Below are positions 12,778-23,853 of a DNA stretch of 64,000 bases, piece after piece. Within the stretch, counting starts at the first letter, position 1, and each line of letters starts with the position of its first letter. The position numbers and the translations under genes are program-made. The notes below the pieces were generated by a model that was not told the origin of the DNA, searched no databases, and saw only the letters and a program-made list of their open reading frames with translations. Origin of the DNA: Trichosphaerium sp. ATCC 40318 (taxonomy: Eukaryota; Discosea; Flabellinia; Trichosidae); the NCBI GenBank assembly GCA_038496445.1, contig JALMLS010000320.1:248001-312000 (forward strand), given 5' to 3'.

Positions 12778-13782
12778 CAACAATTGGTGCATCATTTCAA
12801 GTTGCCTTTGCTTTAGCAGGTACGAAAACAACGTGTACATGCGCCACACACAAAATAGTAAAGTTAAACTGCGTCTAGAGTTTAGAATATTTTGGTTATT
12901 AGTAGGCTTGCTAGCTGGAGCCCTTATTGTGTTACTATACGCTGACCTGTGCGTGATCGTTGTTCCTAGAGGGCTACAAACTGTAAAAGAAATAAGCGAC
13001 TTTCTAGAAGGACAAAACCCAATCAAAGATAAAGAAACAGATTCTGATCGTCCTTTAAAGCCGATATCTAATGCAAACTCGTACGTCCCAACAGTTGGAC
13101 GCTAAAACGCCGTTATTCCGGTTTCGGATGAATTCAAACTCCACTAATTGTCCGTTCGTTGGGTTAATACGTGTACTAGGTGGCGTAGTATACCAGTTAT
13201 AAAACTACCAAACAAGCCAATCGGTAGATTTAGATCAAATGGTGTTCAATCCGCTCCATCTCTCAGCTCTGATATTGAAGACACAGAAGAAGATGAAGAA
13301 GAGCCTGAGGCTCAAGGTTTCTTGGCTTTTACTGCACCTAAGGCTTTGAATCAGTTTAAAACTGAAAGGCTAGAAAAGAAGAAGGCACTTGAAGAAGCAG
13401 AAAAAAAAAAAGTTAAAAAAAGAAGATGGCGAAGAAACAGAGGTCAAAAAACTGCTTCTGGAGGTCTTGAAAGATCTACTACAAGTGTTACATTCAATGA
13501 TAGCGATTCAATGTTTACAGACGACACAATATCACATAATAACATATCCAACGACATGGTGCGTCCGAACATCTTTGGTCGTTTTTTTTTCGGAAAATTA
13601 CTTGACAACCTTCTGATTAAGTTCTTTTTTGACAGGTTGCACAATCTAAGATTTGGTTTCTTGGTCGATGGCTCATTGCTAGCTTGTTAAATTCACCTCT
13701 TACTCTTCTAGTTTATGTATGCAAGTATTTTGGTATTGAGGTAAAGTACAACAAGCCAAGACCAAAAAGAGTTTCTCCATGA
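12778..13782 (+). CDS. Single-pass membrane protein with acidic and basic tracts, unknown family
   Basis: The start is the ATG at 12778 (MIFATIGASFQVAF). Splicing at GTACGA (~12820), GTACGT (~13081) and GTGCGT (~13560) links four exons and keeps frame to the TGA at 13780-13782. The second exon has a strong transmembrane helix (FWLLVGLLAGALIVLLYA). After it comes an acidic run (SSDIEDTEEDEEEPEAQ), a predicted coiled helix (TERLEKKKALEEAEKKK) and a very basic stretch (KKRRWRRNRGQK). The last exon adds a second hydrophobic patch (WLIASLLNSPLTLLVYV) and a basic end. A membrane protein with a charged cytosolic tail is the safest description. No known domain was recognised. Confidence 0.55.
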
Positions 13783-14026
13783 AAAACTTTCTTGTAAGTC
13801 CTTTAATAAAAAATTCTGTAACACCATTAATTTAATCTATCTCTTAAATCCCTACGCCGTCCCTCAACAGTGTCGGTTGCAAGTTGTTTATGGATAACAG
13901 GTACAATTTTGGAAGTCTTTCTTTTTTTGCTTGATTCAGTACACCTAATACGTTGAGTCCTTGTCTGGTTTTTTTCTGGAAGCTTATTACGCTTACCATT
14001 ACGCTACGAAAACTTTTTAACTCGGA

Positions 14027-15757
14027 ATGCGATCAAAACGAGATTCTGGAAAGCCCCGCGTAAAGAGAACGTACGAGGAACTTACACTTGCGTACAAGGA
14101 AGCGCTAGTAAGTAAAGTGTTACAAAAACCGCTAAAAAGTACATAGAAACGCATAGGAGACCAAGAATGCACGCTAGCGGACTACAAAGATGAGAATACG
14201 CAGTTATCCACCCTACGCTTACACTTGTACAACACGTATGGTTAAATCAATAGTTTAAACGCGCAACAACGCTCACGACTATTCAGAAATACAGAACTTT
14301 CTAAAAAGCTGGAAACATCCTCAACATCGTTAAAAGAGGCGAAAAATACAATACATCAACTCAAATATCAGATTAAATGCCTAAAGGATATGCTGGAGGA
14401 TAATAGCACCTCAATAATGGTAAAATCAAAAAACAAGTTTTTCTTCATTGAAAAGAAAATCGAGTTGAACTGACACCGACTGACACTTGTTGAAAGGAAC
14501 TTGAGCATGATAAAACAAACTTAAAAACGAAGCTACAACATACAAGTAACTTTGTAAATGAGCAAAAAGAATTAAACGAGGAGGCACACATCGCACTTGA
14601 CACACTTCGTGAAGCAATACATGAAAAAGGTGATAGAAAAACCAATTAACATGGCTTCTAACTGCTGTTTGTAGGTTACGTCATTCGTAATTCTGCTGAA
14701 GAGTCTATGCACTCTCCTACACACGATAGAAGATCCCGTGGTCGCGGTATGGGTACTGCTACAGCATCTGAAACGCTATCGCCGAGATCAAACCAACGCA
14801 GACTAAGGCTTGAAACAGTTAACGCCAAAGAAAGTGTTCAGCATATAGCTGACCTTTCTAAAGGGCTTGAAGGTTATAATCCTTCCAATAGACCAGGTGG
14901 AGCAAGCTGTGACTTTTCAAAGATGAGAAGTAGGTTGAGATCTAATTCTAATCCTACTTCTTGGAGTGTACCTCCCTTTGCCTTGAGGTCCTCATATGAA
15001 GACGGAGATAAAATAGATGCGACTCCTGATATACACATAATAGATAAACCTCAACGTTACCAAGAGTCAGTACGTGGATATTTAATCGAGAAAAGACTGT
15101 CTTTCTTGGATTGTTTTTCAGGTTTTCTGAACTAATTATAAAATAACATAAATAGGATTGGCTTGAGTATCGAAAGCGAGGTTGCCCTATTAAAGAAATT
15201 ACTATTGGTATTACTGGAATCATGGGAAAGATAGAAAAGTACGAGGTAAGGACATCTTTTTTTTGATATAAACATTAACGTTTACTTGTGTAGGTTGCTG
15301 CTGCGTTGAGATTTAACTGTATGAAATACCCAATATTAAAGCATATTAAAAGGCAAACGTTGGAAATAGAACTACGAGAGTCTTCACATACTCAATGCTC
15401 TCTTTGCTTGCAAGATGTAAGTGATGTATTTTTGCTTTTTTCTTCATTCTTGACCAGCGTAAATGCTTCTACTTTGCGATTGTCGTTTCTTCTTATCAAC
15501 TCATGGAGCTAACAGGTATTGTCTAGATAACATGCAAGCACGTTTTGTTGATTAAACACAGTTTACATATTTGTGGGCATTGCCGAAATCGTATTGTAAC
15601 AGTATGCGATTTCTACGCTTACATTAGAACTCTTCAGCGTTCTTCTGGTATTCCAGATGATCTCAATGAAGAGTACAATAAGTTTCAGCTATATAGACTT
15701 GCTATGGCTGCTTCTTACATGAACATTAACCTATCAGAAAAGTACTTACCCAAATAA
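14027..15757 (+). CDS. Coiled-coil protein with C-terminal Cys/His cluster
   Basis: A multi-exon gene from the ATG at 14027 (MRSKRDSGKPRVKRTYEEL) to the TAA at 15757. The first exons encode long heptad-like helices (for example KKLETSSTSLKEAKNTIHQL and ELEHDKTNLKTKLQH), then a Ser/Arg-rich linker (HDRRSRGRGMGTATASETLS). The last exons are compact: DWLEYRKRGCPIKEITIGIT, then CSLCLQD and HICGHCRNRIVTVCDFYAYI, spacings that suggest a zinc site built from two Cys/His knuckles split by an intron. This looks like an adaptor in which a coiled coil is joined to a zinc-binding module. I do not recognise the family. Exon joins around 14240-14290 and 15500-15570 are the least certain. Confidence 0.55.
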
Positions 15758-16187
15758 TCCTAAACAAAAACAAGAAGCCCAAACCAACAAGCTGTCACCA
15801 ACAACCTTCAGTAGAAAATCACTACTGATAAAAAGGATAGACTAAAATACAAAATTTTTACAGCAACAACAATTGGATCGTTTACATATTAGATACAATG
15901 GGCGCAGGGTCTAACAAGGAAGAGAAAAGACAAGAAAGTCAAACTAACCTCTCTACGCCGTCCAAAGACCCTACTAAACTTAAACCTTCAAAATGTGCCT
16001 TATCTATTTTATTGCTCTCAGAGATAATTTACTAAAAGGGAGTTTTTAGCGATTTTAAAAGTGTCATCGCGTTCTACTATTTCAAAGGGTGCGTATACTG
16101 GGTATAAACAAACTTGGGTACCAATAGTATTGTGTACTATTTTTTTATTTAGGGACATTTAACAACAACGCCCCAAACAGTAACAAC
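15758..16187. other. Intergenic with one 45-codon ORF
   Basis: The spacer upstream of the Mx-like gene. An ATG at 15898 opens 45 codons to 16035, beginning MGAGSNKEEKRQ, which has the Met-Gly needed for N-myristoylation. It could be an upstream ORF, a first exon, or chance. Nothing else is seen. Confidence 0.3.
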
Positions 16188-18649
16188 ATGTCCCAATTAT
16201 CAACTACATACGATCGAAAGGTATGCTCCAACATGCGTCTTCTATCCCACAGTTGTACCTAATTTCCCTAAAGGTTAGACCTTTGCTAGATACAATAGAC
16301 AAGCTACGGGAATACGGTCTTGAGAAGGACATAGATCTACCAGCAATCGTCGCTATTGGTGACCAGTCAGCGGGAAAATCTTCAGTTCTTGAGGCAATTT
16401 CTGGTACACTTTTTAATACGAAACAATTGAGACACTGTAATCGTACTTAGTTTTTCGCAGGCGTAAGCCTACCACGCGGAGATGGTATTGTAACGCGGTG
16501 TCCCATCATAATTCAACTCAAGCGCTCTAACACTCCTTGGCACAGCACTGTGAAGGTTGAAGACTTAGACCCCCAAAAATGCGATGACCCAGAGAAGCTA
16601 GGTGAGCTAATTCGCATTGTTCAAAACTCTGTTGCTGGAGGTACGTTTTCCAGAATATCTGAACTTAGTTTGATCTCTTAATTTATTGTCGTAGATGATA
16701 GAGGTATTACCACAAAGCCTCTTACTTTAGAAGTAGTGGACAAAAATATTCCAGACCTGACCTTGATTGACTTGCCTGGTATAGCACGGGTATGTGTACA
16801 CTTTCAGTTGTGAATCCATGGTGTTCTTACGTTGCGTTAAGGTTGCTGTTGGAGACCAGCCTAAAGACATTTATGCTCAAACTAGCGACCTCATAAAGAG
16901 CTATATCGAAAAAAGAAACGTAATTATATTAGTTGTAATCCCATTAGGCAATGATATAGAAACTTGTGAGGCGCTCAAGTGGGCTATTGAAGCTGATCCC
17001 GAAGGAAAAAGAACCGTTGGGGTACTAACGAAGCCTGACTTGCGCGACAAGGTAAGTACACTTAACACTACCGTTTTCTGATTGAGTCAAGGGAAGCGAA
17101 GGAGGAGTTACAGCAATTCTACAAAACGAAAAGCACGTGCTCAATTTGGGCTACGTTGTGGTCAAGAACAGGTCTCAAGAAGACATTAACAACGATTTGC
17201 CTTTAAAAGAAGCTTTGGCTAAGGAGGAAGCGTTCTTTAAGTCTACAGAACCATACAAGGTATTACCAGCAGTTTCTTCTATTTTTCTTATAATTTTTGA
17301 AGCACATGAACCCAGATTATTATGGAACGAGTACCCTAACTAACCGGTTAACGCGTTGTTTGACAGGGCATATACAAGTATGTCACTTGTGGTAGAAAGA
17401 CGTAAATTAACTGTCTTTGTCTATTTAGAACACCTTACCAGAGCTTCGTGCTCAAGTTGAAGAGCAACTCAAAGAGACACGCGATAGAATAGATGCTCTT
17501 GGTGTAGAAATTCCTGAAGGGAAAAGCGAGCAAAAAGTGTAAGTCACACTCAATTCAGTAGGTAGTTGATCTATCACAACAGGTTTGCCAATCGTTTGTT
17601 GATGGACTTTGCAAAGAGGCTCAATGACTTGGCTCTTTCTTCCGTTCCTTTATCGAAAGGCGGGAGCACCGTGCAGTCACATTTGAAGGTTAAGTTATAT
17701 CCAGGATTGAAGAGTTCTTTTGAGAGTCTTAAAACCTACATTCCGTCTGCGAACAACCTCAGTACCCTTAAAAACAAACCTTTGACAATACAGTATACTA
17801 AACTTCGCCATAGAAAGCGTGCTTGAGAAAAACCGAGGACCTGAATTACCTGGCTTCTATTCGTTCGAAATCATGAAAAGATTAGTTCAAAAAATAATAC
17901 GGGAAGTTGAAGATCCAGGTATGTTTCAACTCCACTTACAGCACTAATCATTACAACTAATGACTTACTTAGCATTTGATTTACTTGACGACGTTAACGG
18001 TCTTCTCCGTGAAACCTTCTTCAACGCTTCAGAAGAGGAACTTGCTCAATTTCCTCAATTGAAACGCATGGCTATTAATGTCATCGATGACATTCAAAGA
18101 CAATGCCACGTAAAAGGAAAAAAGGAGCTTAAGAAAGCAGTACAACGTGAACGTGATGTTCTTTACACCCAGAACCCAGATTTCTTAAAGAAGAAGGAGC
18201 AAGTCCCTGTGGCTCAGGTTCAACCAAATGGAACAATTGTTCCTATTACGGAATCATCAATACTCGAAAGTGAAGCAAAAACGCTTGAAAATGATGTCAA
18301 AACATACACTGAAATTGTTTGTGTTCGTTTGAATGACCTGATACCACAGATTGTGGAACACGAGATGGTATCAATTTTCTTTTTTTTTTAGTTCAGCCAC
18401 TCATCCTGTACCACGTGATGACCACTTTGTAGGTTTTGAAGTTTACACAGAAGGTTGAAATGGAGATAACTCATCTTTTGAGTGACACAGATGCTGAAGA
18501 CGTTCTGTTTGAGGATGAGGTATACCTTTTGCTTTTTAAATCGGCTGACTCGTAATAAGGCAACAAAACTGAGAAGAAATGACCTTGTTGAGAAAAAGAG
18601 ACGCCTCACCAGAGCTATGGCTGAACTATCTAAATTGAAGTCACCTTAA
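16188..18649 (+). CDS. Mx-like dynamin-superfamily GTPase
   Basis: The start is the ATG at 16188 ([11 protein letters not shown]), spliced to [15 protein letters not shown]. All GTPase motifs are visible in order: P-loop GDQSAGKSS (~16360), the switch-I region [12 protein letters not shown] (~16470), DLPGI (~16770), TKPD (~17030) and [10 protein letters not shown] (~17157). The LPRG.GIVTRCP block, the spacing and the absence of a PH domain point to the Mx branch rather than classical dynamin. A helical stalk follows, with a disordered stretch like the Mx L4 loop (~18190-18250). A short GTPase effector helix ends the protein ([15 protein letters not shown]). The family self-assembles on membranes or nucleoprotein particles. 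Animal Mx proteins are antiviral, but that role must not be assumed in a protist. Eight or more introns, several with short 5' exons, make internal joins approximate. Confidence 0.85.
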
Positions 18650-18947
18650 CCTTGACAGAGGGTTCCTTTTGAAACGTGTAACCTGTACATGTTTGAAATA
18701 ATACATTTTTACATTTCACTTTACGTCCCCAACTTCTTTGCCATCTACATTACATCGAGAACGGCTGGCAAGTGGACTGTACTATTCTTTAAACGTATGT
18801 ATTTCATCAGTATCTAGAATCAATTTGTATTTTAGTGAGAAAGTCACGACTTTTTATTTTTTTCCAAGTCAATCAACGTGGGTAAAAGTATACCGAAATC
18901 ACTGAATTTTACTTGTTGTTTTACATTTATTTTCAAACACTATTAAA

Positions 18948-20667
18948 ATGGCCTCTCTTGCAGTAAGTTTGTGTATTTAAATAGTTGTAAACGTAACAAG
19001 CATGGTTAGGATATTATGCGCGAGCAAGAAAACGAAAGTGTTGCCCAAAAGCTCCAAGACGAAGAAAACGCATTTATTAAAGAACAAGAGTCTATTTGGG
19101 CGCGTTTTAAACCGAAACAAGCGCAAACACAAACAGATATTGATAAAGATGCCCAACTCGCCCGTCAATTGGCGGGACTTGATGTCAAGGATGATGCGCC
19201 ACCTACAGACCAAGGTATGGAGATAATTATTATCTTTAAAAACAAGAATTACCCGTTAATCCACGGATAGAGGTCCTAGCGCTTGAACAATTACGTGCAG
19301 ATGAAGAATTCGCTCTCGCTCTTCAAAATCAAGTACGACACACAACGCCAGTCCATTTTTTGAAGAAAAAAATTTAAATTCTGTTCCTACGAAGGTTTTT
19401 TCCTCTAACCAACCTCTCTAGGAGCGCGCTCAATTTGTGGTATCTCAGACAAGCGAAAAAGTTCTATCATTGCAAGAACAGGTTAGATATTTGATTAACT
19501 TTAATAGAATATGCAGTTTTTAATTAGTTGATACAGAGGGCATTATACGGAGGTGAAGAAATGGAAGATTTTGCTCCTGAGGCACAAGAAGTACTAATGG
19601 AACAATACGATTACAGTTCATTCCGATCTGATGAGGAAGAGGAGCTACAATCTCAGATGAGAGAAGACCAAGTACGCAAAAAACCAAAACCCAGAAGTCA
19701 CGTGACACAAACTTCTTCTGTTTTTTTTACGCTCCTTAACTTGTTCGCTTCAAGCGTCATTTTGTCTCAGTTGTAACGTTTCTGTTGATCAAAATGAAAC
19801 AAGAGGACAAGCCTTTGCAAGCGAATGCTAACTGTGATTTTTTAAAGGAAATTGCTTTCGTCTACAAGCGTACAACTGTATTTGGGAACTCTTCTCGTAT
19901 TTCTATGCATCACAAAGCATACCAAGGGAAGAAAAAAAAGTCAAAGAGACCACATAAAGGACCAATAGGAGGTAATCAGCGAGTATTCAGGCGAAAATCA
20001 AAAGGATTCGATTATGGTCTTGTAACTGGTACGATTTTTGGTCTCTATTAATGTACCTTGCTCTTCAACAATATTATCTCAAATTAGCAGTCCTTTTGAA
20101 TTTATTTTTCTTCTTTAGGGATACCAGGTGGCGCAAATATCCAAGTTTTTTTATTTTCGGATTGTAGAACAGTATTATGTAGAGTACCAGGTCGTATGAA
20201 ATATGGTTATAACACAGAGAGTCACTGGTTCCGTAGAGGGTAAGACCCACTTTTTTTTTTTCCGTTTTTATTCTCAGACGGAACTTTTTCTTTTCAGTTC
20301 TGATACCCTCCTGTAATCACGTGCTTACTTTTTTATCATCAGGAGTGTAGTTCTTATTAGATTAAAGAATAATGAAACTGTATTTATCCCTGAACTAGCA
20401 CTAGTATACACAAACGAAGAATACGATTTACTTCGTTCAGAAGATGCTTTTAAAACAAAAGACTTTGTCAGAACAATGCCTACAGAAATAGTACATAAAA
20501 TATTGAATATGCTAGATGAAGAAGATCTTGTAGAAGTATTACCAAGTGTAGCACCACATTGGTCTATTGTTGTAAAAGAGATAAGACACCTTGAACTAGA
20601 TGTAAAACAAGCCAATAATGTTACAACAGAACAAACACATGAAGATATTGATATTGAAATGCTGTAG
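18948..20667 (+). CDS. eIF1A-like OB-fold protein with C-terminal F-box
   Basis: The ATG at 18948 (MASLA) is spliced to DIMREQENESVAQKL. The N-terminal part is helical and acidic, with two short stretches (DAQLARQLAGL and DEEFALALQNQ) that look like ubiquitin-interacting helices. The middle, entered through the acceptor CTTCAAG near 19750, has a basic run (GKKKKSKRPHKG) and then FDYGLVTGIPGGANIQVFLF, TVLCRVPGRMK and SVVLIRLK, which follow the pattern of the eIF1A OB fold (a Y..V..  strand, then LC.I.GK-like and I.LV.L-like strands). The last exon (from ~20339) continues the OB helix (YTNEEYDLLRSED) and then gives MPTEIVHKILNMLDEEDLVE, an F-box. An eIF1A-like domain tied to an F-box is unusual. 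It suggests either an SCF adaptor that binds RNA or ribosomes, or a translation factor under ubiquitin control. Frame is kept across all chosen introns. Confidence 0.68.
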
Positions 20668-20779
20668 CAAAAATACGGAATAAAAGAAACTAACTTCATT
20701 CTGATGGAAATTGTGTACGGCATCCATAGGCCGATAAAAAACGCTAGCTAATCTCCTTTTCTTGTAAGCGTCAATTTTC

Positions 20780-20945
20780 TTGAGCACGAGTTGTAAGAGC
20801 TGTGTTTCGAGTACATAAACCAAAAAAGAGTGTAAAAAATCGTTTAACATTATTAGTTTTTCCTTACCTTTCATATTCATGGTGCAATTACCGCAGACAC
20901 CCTCATGGTATGATATTCTGAATGTCAAGGTTGGGCGTTGAAAGG
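20780..20945 (-). pseudogene. Decayed fragment of succinate dehydrogenase iron-sulphur subunit (SDHB)
   Basis: On the minus strand the frame reads RPTLTFRISYHEGVCGNCTMNMK and then a GTAAGG donor. About 70 bases further on it reads NTALTTRAQEN before a stop. This matches the [2Fe-2S] cysteine loop of SDHB (consensus LTFRRSCREGICGSC, then NTLACTR). The first loop cysteine is Tyr and the Cys of the NTLAC block is lost, so the cluster could not form. No matching upstream or downstream exons were found, hence a broken fragment. Confidence 0.45.
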
Positions 20946-21119
20946 TTCAAGCCAAAAGGGATGTACTTGTAGTTAAATTTCTTTGAAAGTTTGCCAATCA
21001 AGCTTGAGGCTTCCAATGTTTCTTTGAAATTTTACCAAACCATTCGTTAAGTGCATCCGTTGGTTCATGTGAAATCACAAGGAAGTTCCACCACAACCTC
21101 ATAACCTAAAACCACGAGA

Positions 21120-21988
21120 ATGTCGCAACTAACGCTCATCGTTTGTCTTATTCTAGCTATGTATGTCACGGTTTACTCTATTTCAACAACTTGTTGATCC
21201 CTCCTCTTTGCCATTAGCTTCGTCTTCAGGACTACAACAACAGCAGTAATATACAATGCTCTCGGTCTCGTCACACCAACATACCCTCAATGGATGCGAA
21301 CATGCTCCATCGGCGGTATGACAGGCGTTCGGACTGTTGCTATTGGAGGCCCAAGAATATTTCTTTGGAAATGCCTCCACGACGCTGTAGATTTCACAGG
21401 CGCTCATACAAATTATGTATCAATTTACGGAGAGGCTTTCTATCACGTGTGCCCATCAGGCTACGTTATGAAGAGTACGTTGAGTAATCGAACCAAATAA
21501 AAATCTCAACAGTTTTTTGCAGCTATTCGAGGAGTTCAGTGGCATCGTACTCAATATGACCGATACTTTAGACTCCGTTGCGAGTGCGTGTGAATACCAA
21601 TACATATTTATTTTAAACTATGAGTTTAGAACACAAGGAGGAGTAAGGTGTGAGACAAGCAACAGCGAGTGGATTTGTAAGTTCTATTTTTTCAACCTTG
21701 CCTTGACTTCCGCGCGAGGCTTATACATATGCTGAGTGGTTCAGAAGGTTGTTTACGGTTATATATTGATCCTTTAATGTAGCTATGTTTAATGTTGTTC
21801 CTGGTCATGATGGCGTAGGTGATATCAATTGCCCTTATGATAAGCCGTATATTACCGGATTCAGAGTGGGTAGCCCTAGGTACGTTGCAACGTATAAACA
21901 TGGCGATCACTTATTGTTTTATTGTAGTAAAGCAATGCCTTCTGATCGCATCTGGTTCATGCAGTGTTCCACTGTAGAATGTAGCTAA
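21120..21988 (+). CDS. Secreted cysteine-rich protein, paralogue C
   Basis: Five exons. The first encodes a signal peptide (MSQLTLIVCLILAM) split by an intron from TTTTAVIYNALGLV. Exon 2 holds WMRTCSIGGMTGVRTV, FLWKCLHDAVDF and HVCPSGYVMKS, and ends at the GTACGT donor 21475-21480. Exon 3 has IRGVQWHR...DRYFRLRCE, exon 4 CETSNSEWI, and exon 5 MFNVVPGHDGVGDINCP...PYITGFRV. It is homologous to the genes at 30473-31218 and 31797-32436 but has a longer C-terminus with two more cysteines (LLFYCSKAMP, MQCSTVECS). The CP.G..x then DRxFxLxC spacing weakly recalls dermatopontin repeats; I treat that as a hint only. It is likely secreted or on the cell surface, with paired disulphides. Confidence 0.75.
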
Positions 21989-22058
21989 TCAATTAGTTCT
22001 TACTTGTTTTTTGGTTTCTCAACTGTTTTTTCAATGAACGGAATGTCATGTTCAATAA

Positions 22059-22559
22059 ATGTCTGTACATTGTCTTAACAACCAAATAAACACCCTCAAC
22101 GCCATGAATATTTATATAAGATCATCGAATGATAAGAAAATAAGTCTTAAAGTGACAAGTAGTAACTCAATGCTTGATATTAAAAAACAAATTTTCGTAA
22201 AGCAAGGAGTGTTACCACAATTACAAATGTTGGTTTTTGCCGGTATCTCACTTGAGGATCATTACACTATATCTGACTACGACATCCCAGATGAAGCTAT
22301 AATAGATATATTAGCAGAATTTGAAGATCGCATTCAAATCTGTATTGAAAGACTGACAGGGGAAAAGTTTACAATTTTAGTATTTCACTCTGAGAGCGTT
22401 GGAGATGTAAAGCAAAGAATAGAAGATCAAGAGCGTTTCTATGTAGATAGACAGCATCTTTACTTCAAAGGCAAGCCAATGGAGGATGACTCTTCAATAT
22501 GTGAATATGACATTACAAGCGGTGACAAGATTTACATGGCTATCCGTTTGGATGGATAA
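22059..22559 (+). CDS. Protein with two tandem ubiquitin-like domains
   Basis: A single-exon gene of 166 residues. The ATG at 22059 gives a 15-residue leader, and the in-frame ATG at 22104 would start directly at the first domain (MNIYIRSSNDKKISL). Two ubiquitin-like folds follow, about residues 16-88 and 92-166, each with the ubiquitin pattern: beta hairpin, central helix (MLDIKKQIFVKQGV; VGDVKQRIEDQERF), QL.F.G..LED-type turn (LVFAGISLEDHYTISDY; LYFKGKPMEDDSSICEY) and a final strand. Both differ strongly from ubiquitin and from each other. The end is MAIRLDG, with one glycine and no residue after it, where conjugated ubiquitins end in two. It may be an unprocessed ubiquitin-like adaptor or an unusual conjugated modifier. 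It lies beside F-box genes. Confidence 0.8.
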   Translation: MSVHCLNNQINTLNAMNIYIRSSNDKKISLKVTSSNSMLDIKKQIFVKQGVLPQLQMLVFAGISLEDHYTISDYDIPDEAIIDILAEFEDRIQICIERLTGEKFTILVFHSESVGDVKQRIEDQERFYVDRQHLYFKGKPMEDDSSICEYDITSGDKIYMAIRLDG

Positions 22560-22759
22560 CAGAGATAATTTCTTGGACGTTCAGAAAATACAAGAACGGT
22601 GAAGAGGACTTGTACAACACAATAAACTACTATTATCTTCTGAGCTGTATGTTTATTACAAACACCAAACTTTTTCCTTGCGCCAGCCTTACCCAAGAGA
22701 TAACGGCGATGCCCAAAAGTACTCAAACATGTCAGGGCTAAACAATCGTGAGAATTTTA

Positions 22760-23203
22760 CTAGTGATTTATTGGTTCTTCCCATCGTTTATGTAATGCTT
22801 CAACAGCTTCTCTTGTAATCCTGCTTATACCATGAGAGTACACAGATTTAAGAGATGTCATGTGATTCAAGCACGAGTTTGTAATGTTGTAGCAATCCCA
22901 AAGTTTAAGATTCTCCAGATTAACCAAGTGTTTCAAACCCAAATCTGTAACACCGTTGCAATAAATCAGATACAAGCTTTTGACATTGGTCAATGACTTG
23001 ATGCCATAATCTGTTATTGACGAACCATAAAAAATACTCACAGTATGAACATTGCCAAGGTGCATAAGCCATGAGTCTTTTGGTTCATCAAGTGTAATTT
23101 TAGAAGCATGTTCAAGTGATTTTATTCCTTCAGCAGTAATATTGTGACAACCATAGAGTGAAATTGTATGAATCAAGTCAGAGAAACATATAACGGAAAC
23201 CAA
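22760..23203 (-). pseudogene. 5'-truncated F-box/LRR gene
   Basis: An open frame of about 147 codons with six to seven LRR units (IHTISLYGCHNITAEGIKSL, VTDLGLKHLVNLENLKL), close to the second half of the gene at 4903. There is no F-box, no ATG at the front, and an in-frame stop just upstream of the repeats. I found no 5' exon that would supply an F-box. It is most likely a truncated copy, though a short protein from an internal Met cannot be ruled out. Confidence 0.6.
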
Positions 23204-23205
23204 AA

Positions 23206-23652
23206 TTACCTCAATTCAAGATCCTGTCTTTGCTAGTTTTGTAAAAAATTGGTTATATGCCTTTGAGAGTTACACTTAAATGATCGTGAGTAAAATTATT
23301 TGATCTATTTGGTCTTTGATAGATCAGGTACGCACTTGCACTGCATATATTTTAATCTGTGATTCTGCAATTTTTTCAAGTTCTTCTTCCCAATCAATAT
23401 TCTCAACATCTTTCAAATAATCTAGAGTTCTGAAATAGTAAGTAAGGATTGGTGTTTCTAGATATTAACAAGAAAGTAGCCATACTTGTAATCATCGAGA
23501 TTGTGAGGGACATTAAAATATTGAATATTGGAAGAAATTAACGTGAATCACGTGATTCAGAAATCATTATGAAAATGGTTTGTTAACATGGCTTAACATA
23601 ATCACTTGTCACTCTTGCGTATGTAATCCAGCTGACCTCTATCATCAAACAT
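23206..23652 (-). CDS. Possible small acidic protein, unknown
   Basis: The ATG at 23652 opens MFDDRGQLDYIRKSDK. Removing an intron of about 170 bases (GTGATT..TTTCAG) gives TLDYLKDVENIDWEEELEKI and AESQIKIYAVQ. A second intron (GTGCGT..CTAG) leads to a short end and a TAA at 23206-23208. The result is about 55 residues, with frame kept through two introns and a helical, acidic composition. No family is recognised. It could also be the remains of a longer gene, since the LRR fragment starts immediately downstream. Confidence 0.3.
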
Positions 23653-23853
23653 GATCTCATGTTTATCGAGAAAGTCAAGCAGTCTTGGTAGAGAATGTGC
23701 CAAACATTTCAGGCAAAAAAGGAAATATGAACATCTCCAAACCATCTCTTTTGGCACAATAAGTCAACCTCAGTCACAACAACAAGGGAATAAAACGCGT
23801 GGTTCCTTGTTCCGCTTTATACCTGTTGTTTACTCACCCACAACAAAATCTAA

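Noticed and set aside
12833-13105. Stand-alone 90-residue membrane protein starting MYMRHTQNSK
   Set aside because: Its first residues come from intron sequence; the frame belongs to exon 2 of the gene starting at 12778.
15898-16035. 45-codon ORF with an N-myristoylation-like start (MGAGSNKEEK)
   Set aside because: Too short and isolated to call a gene; noted only within the spacer entry.
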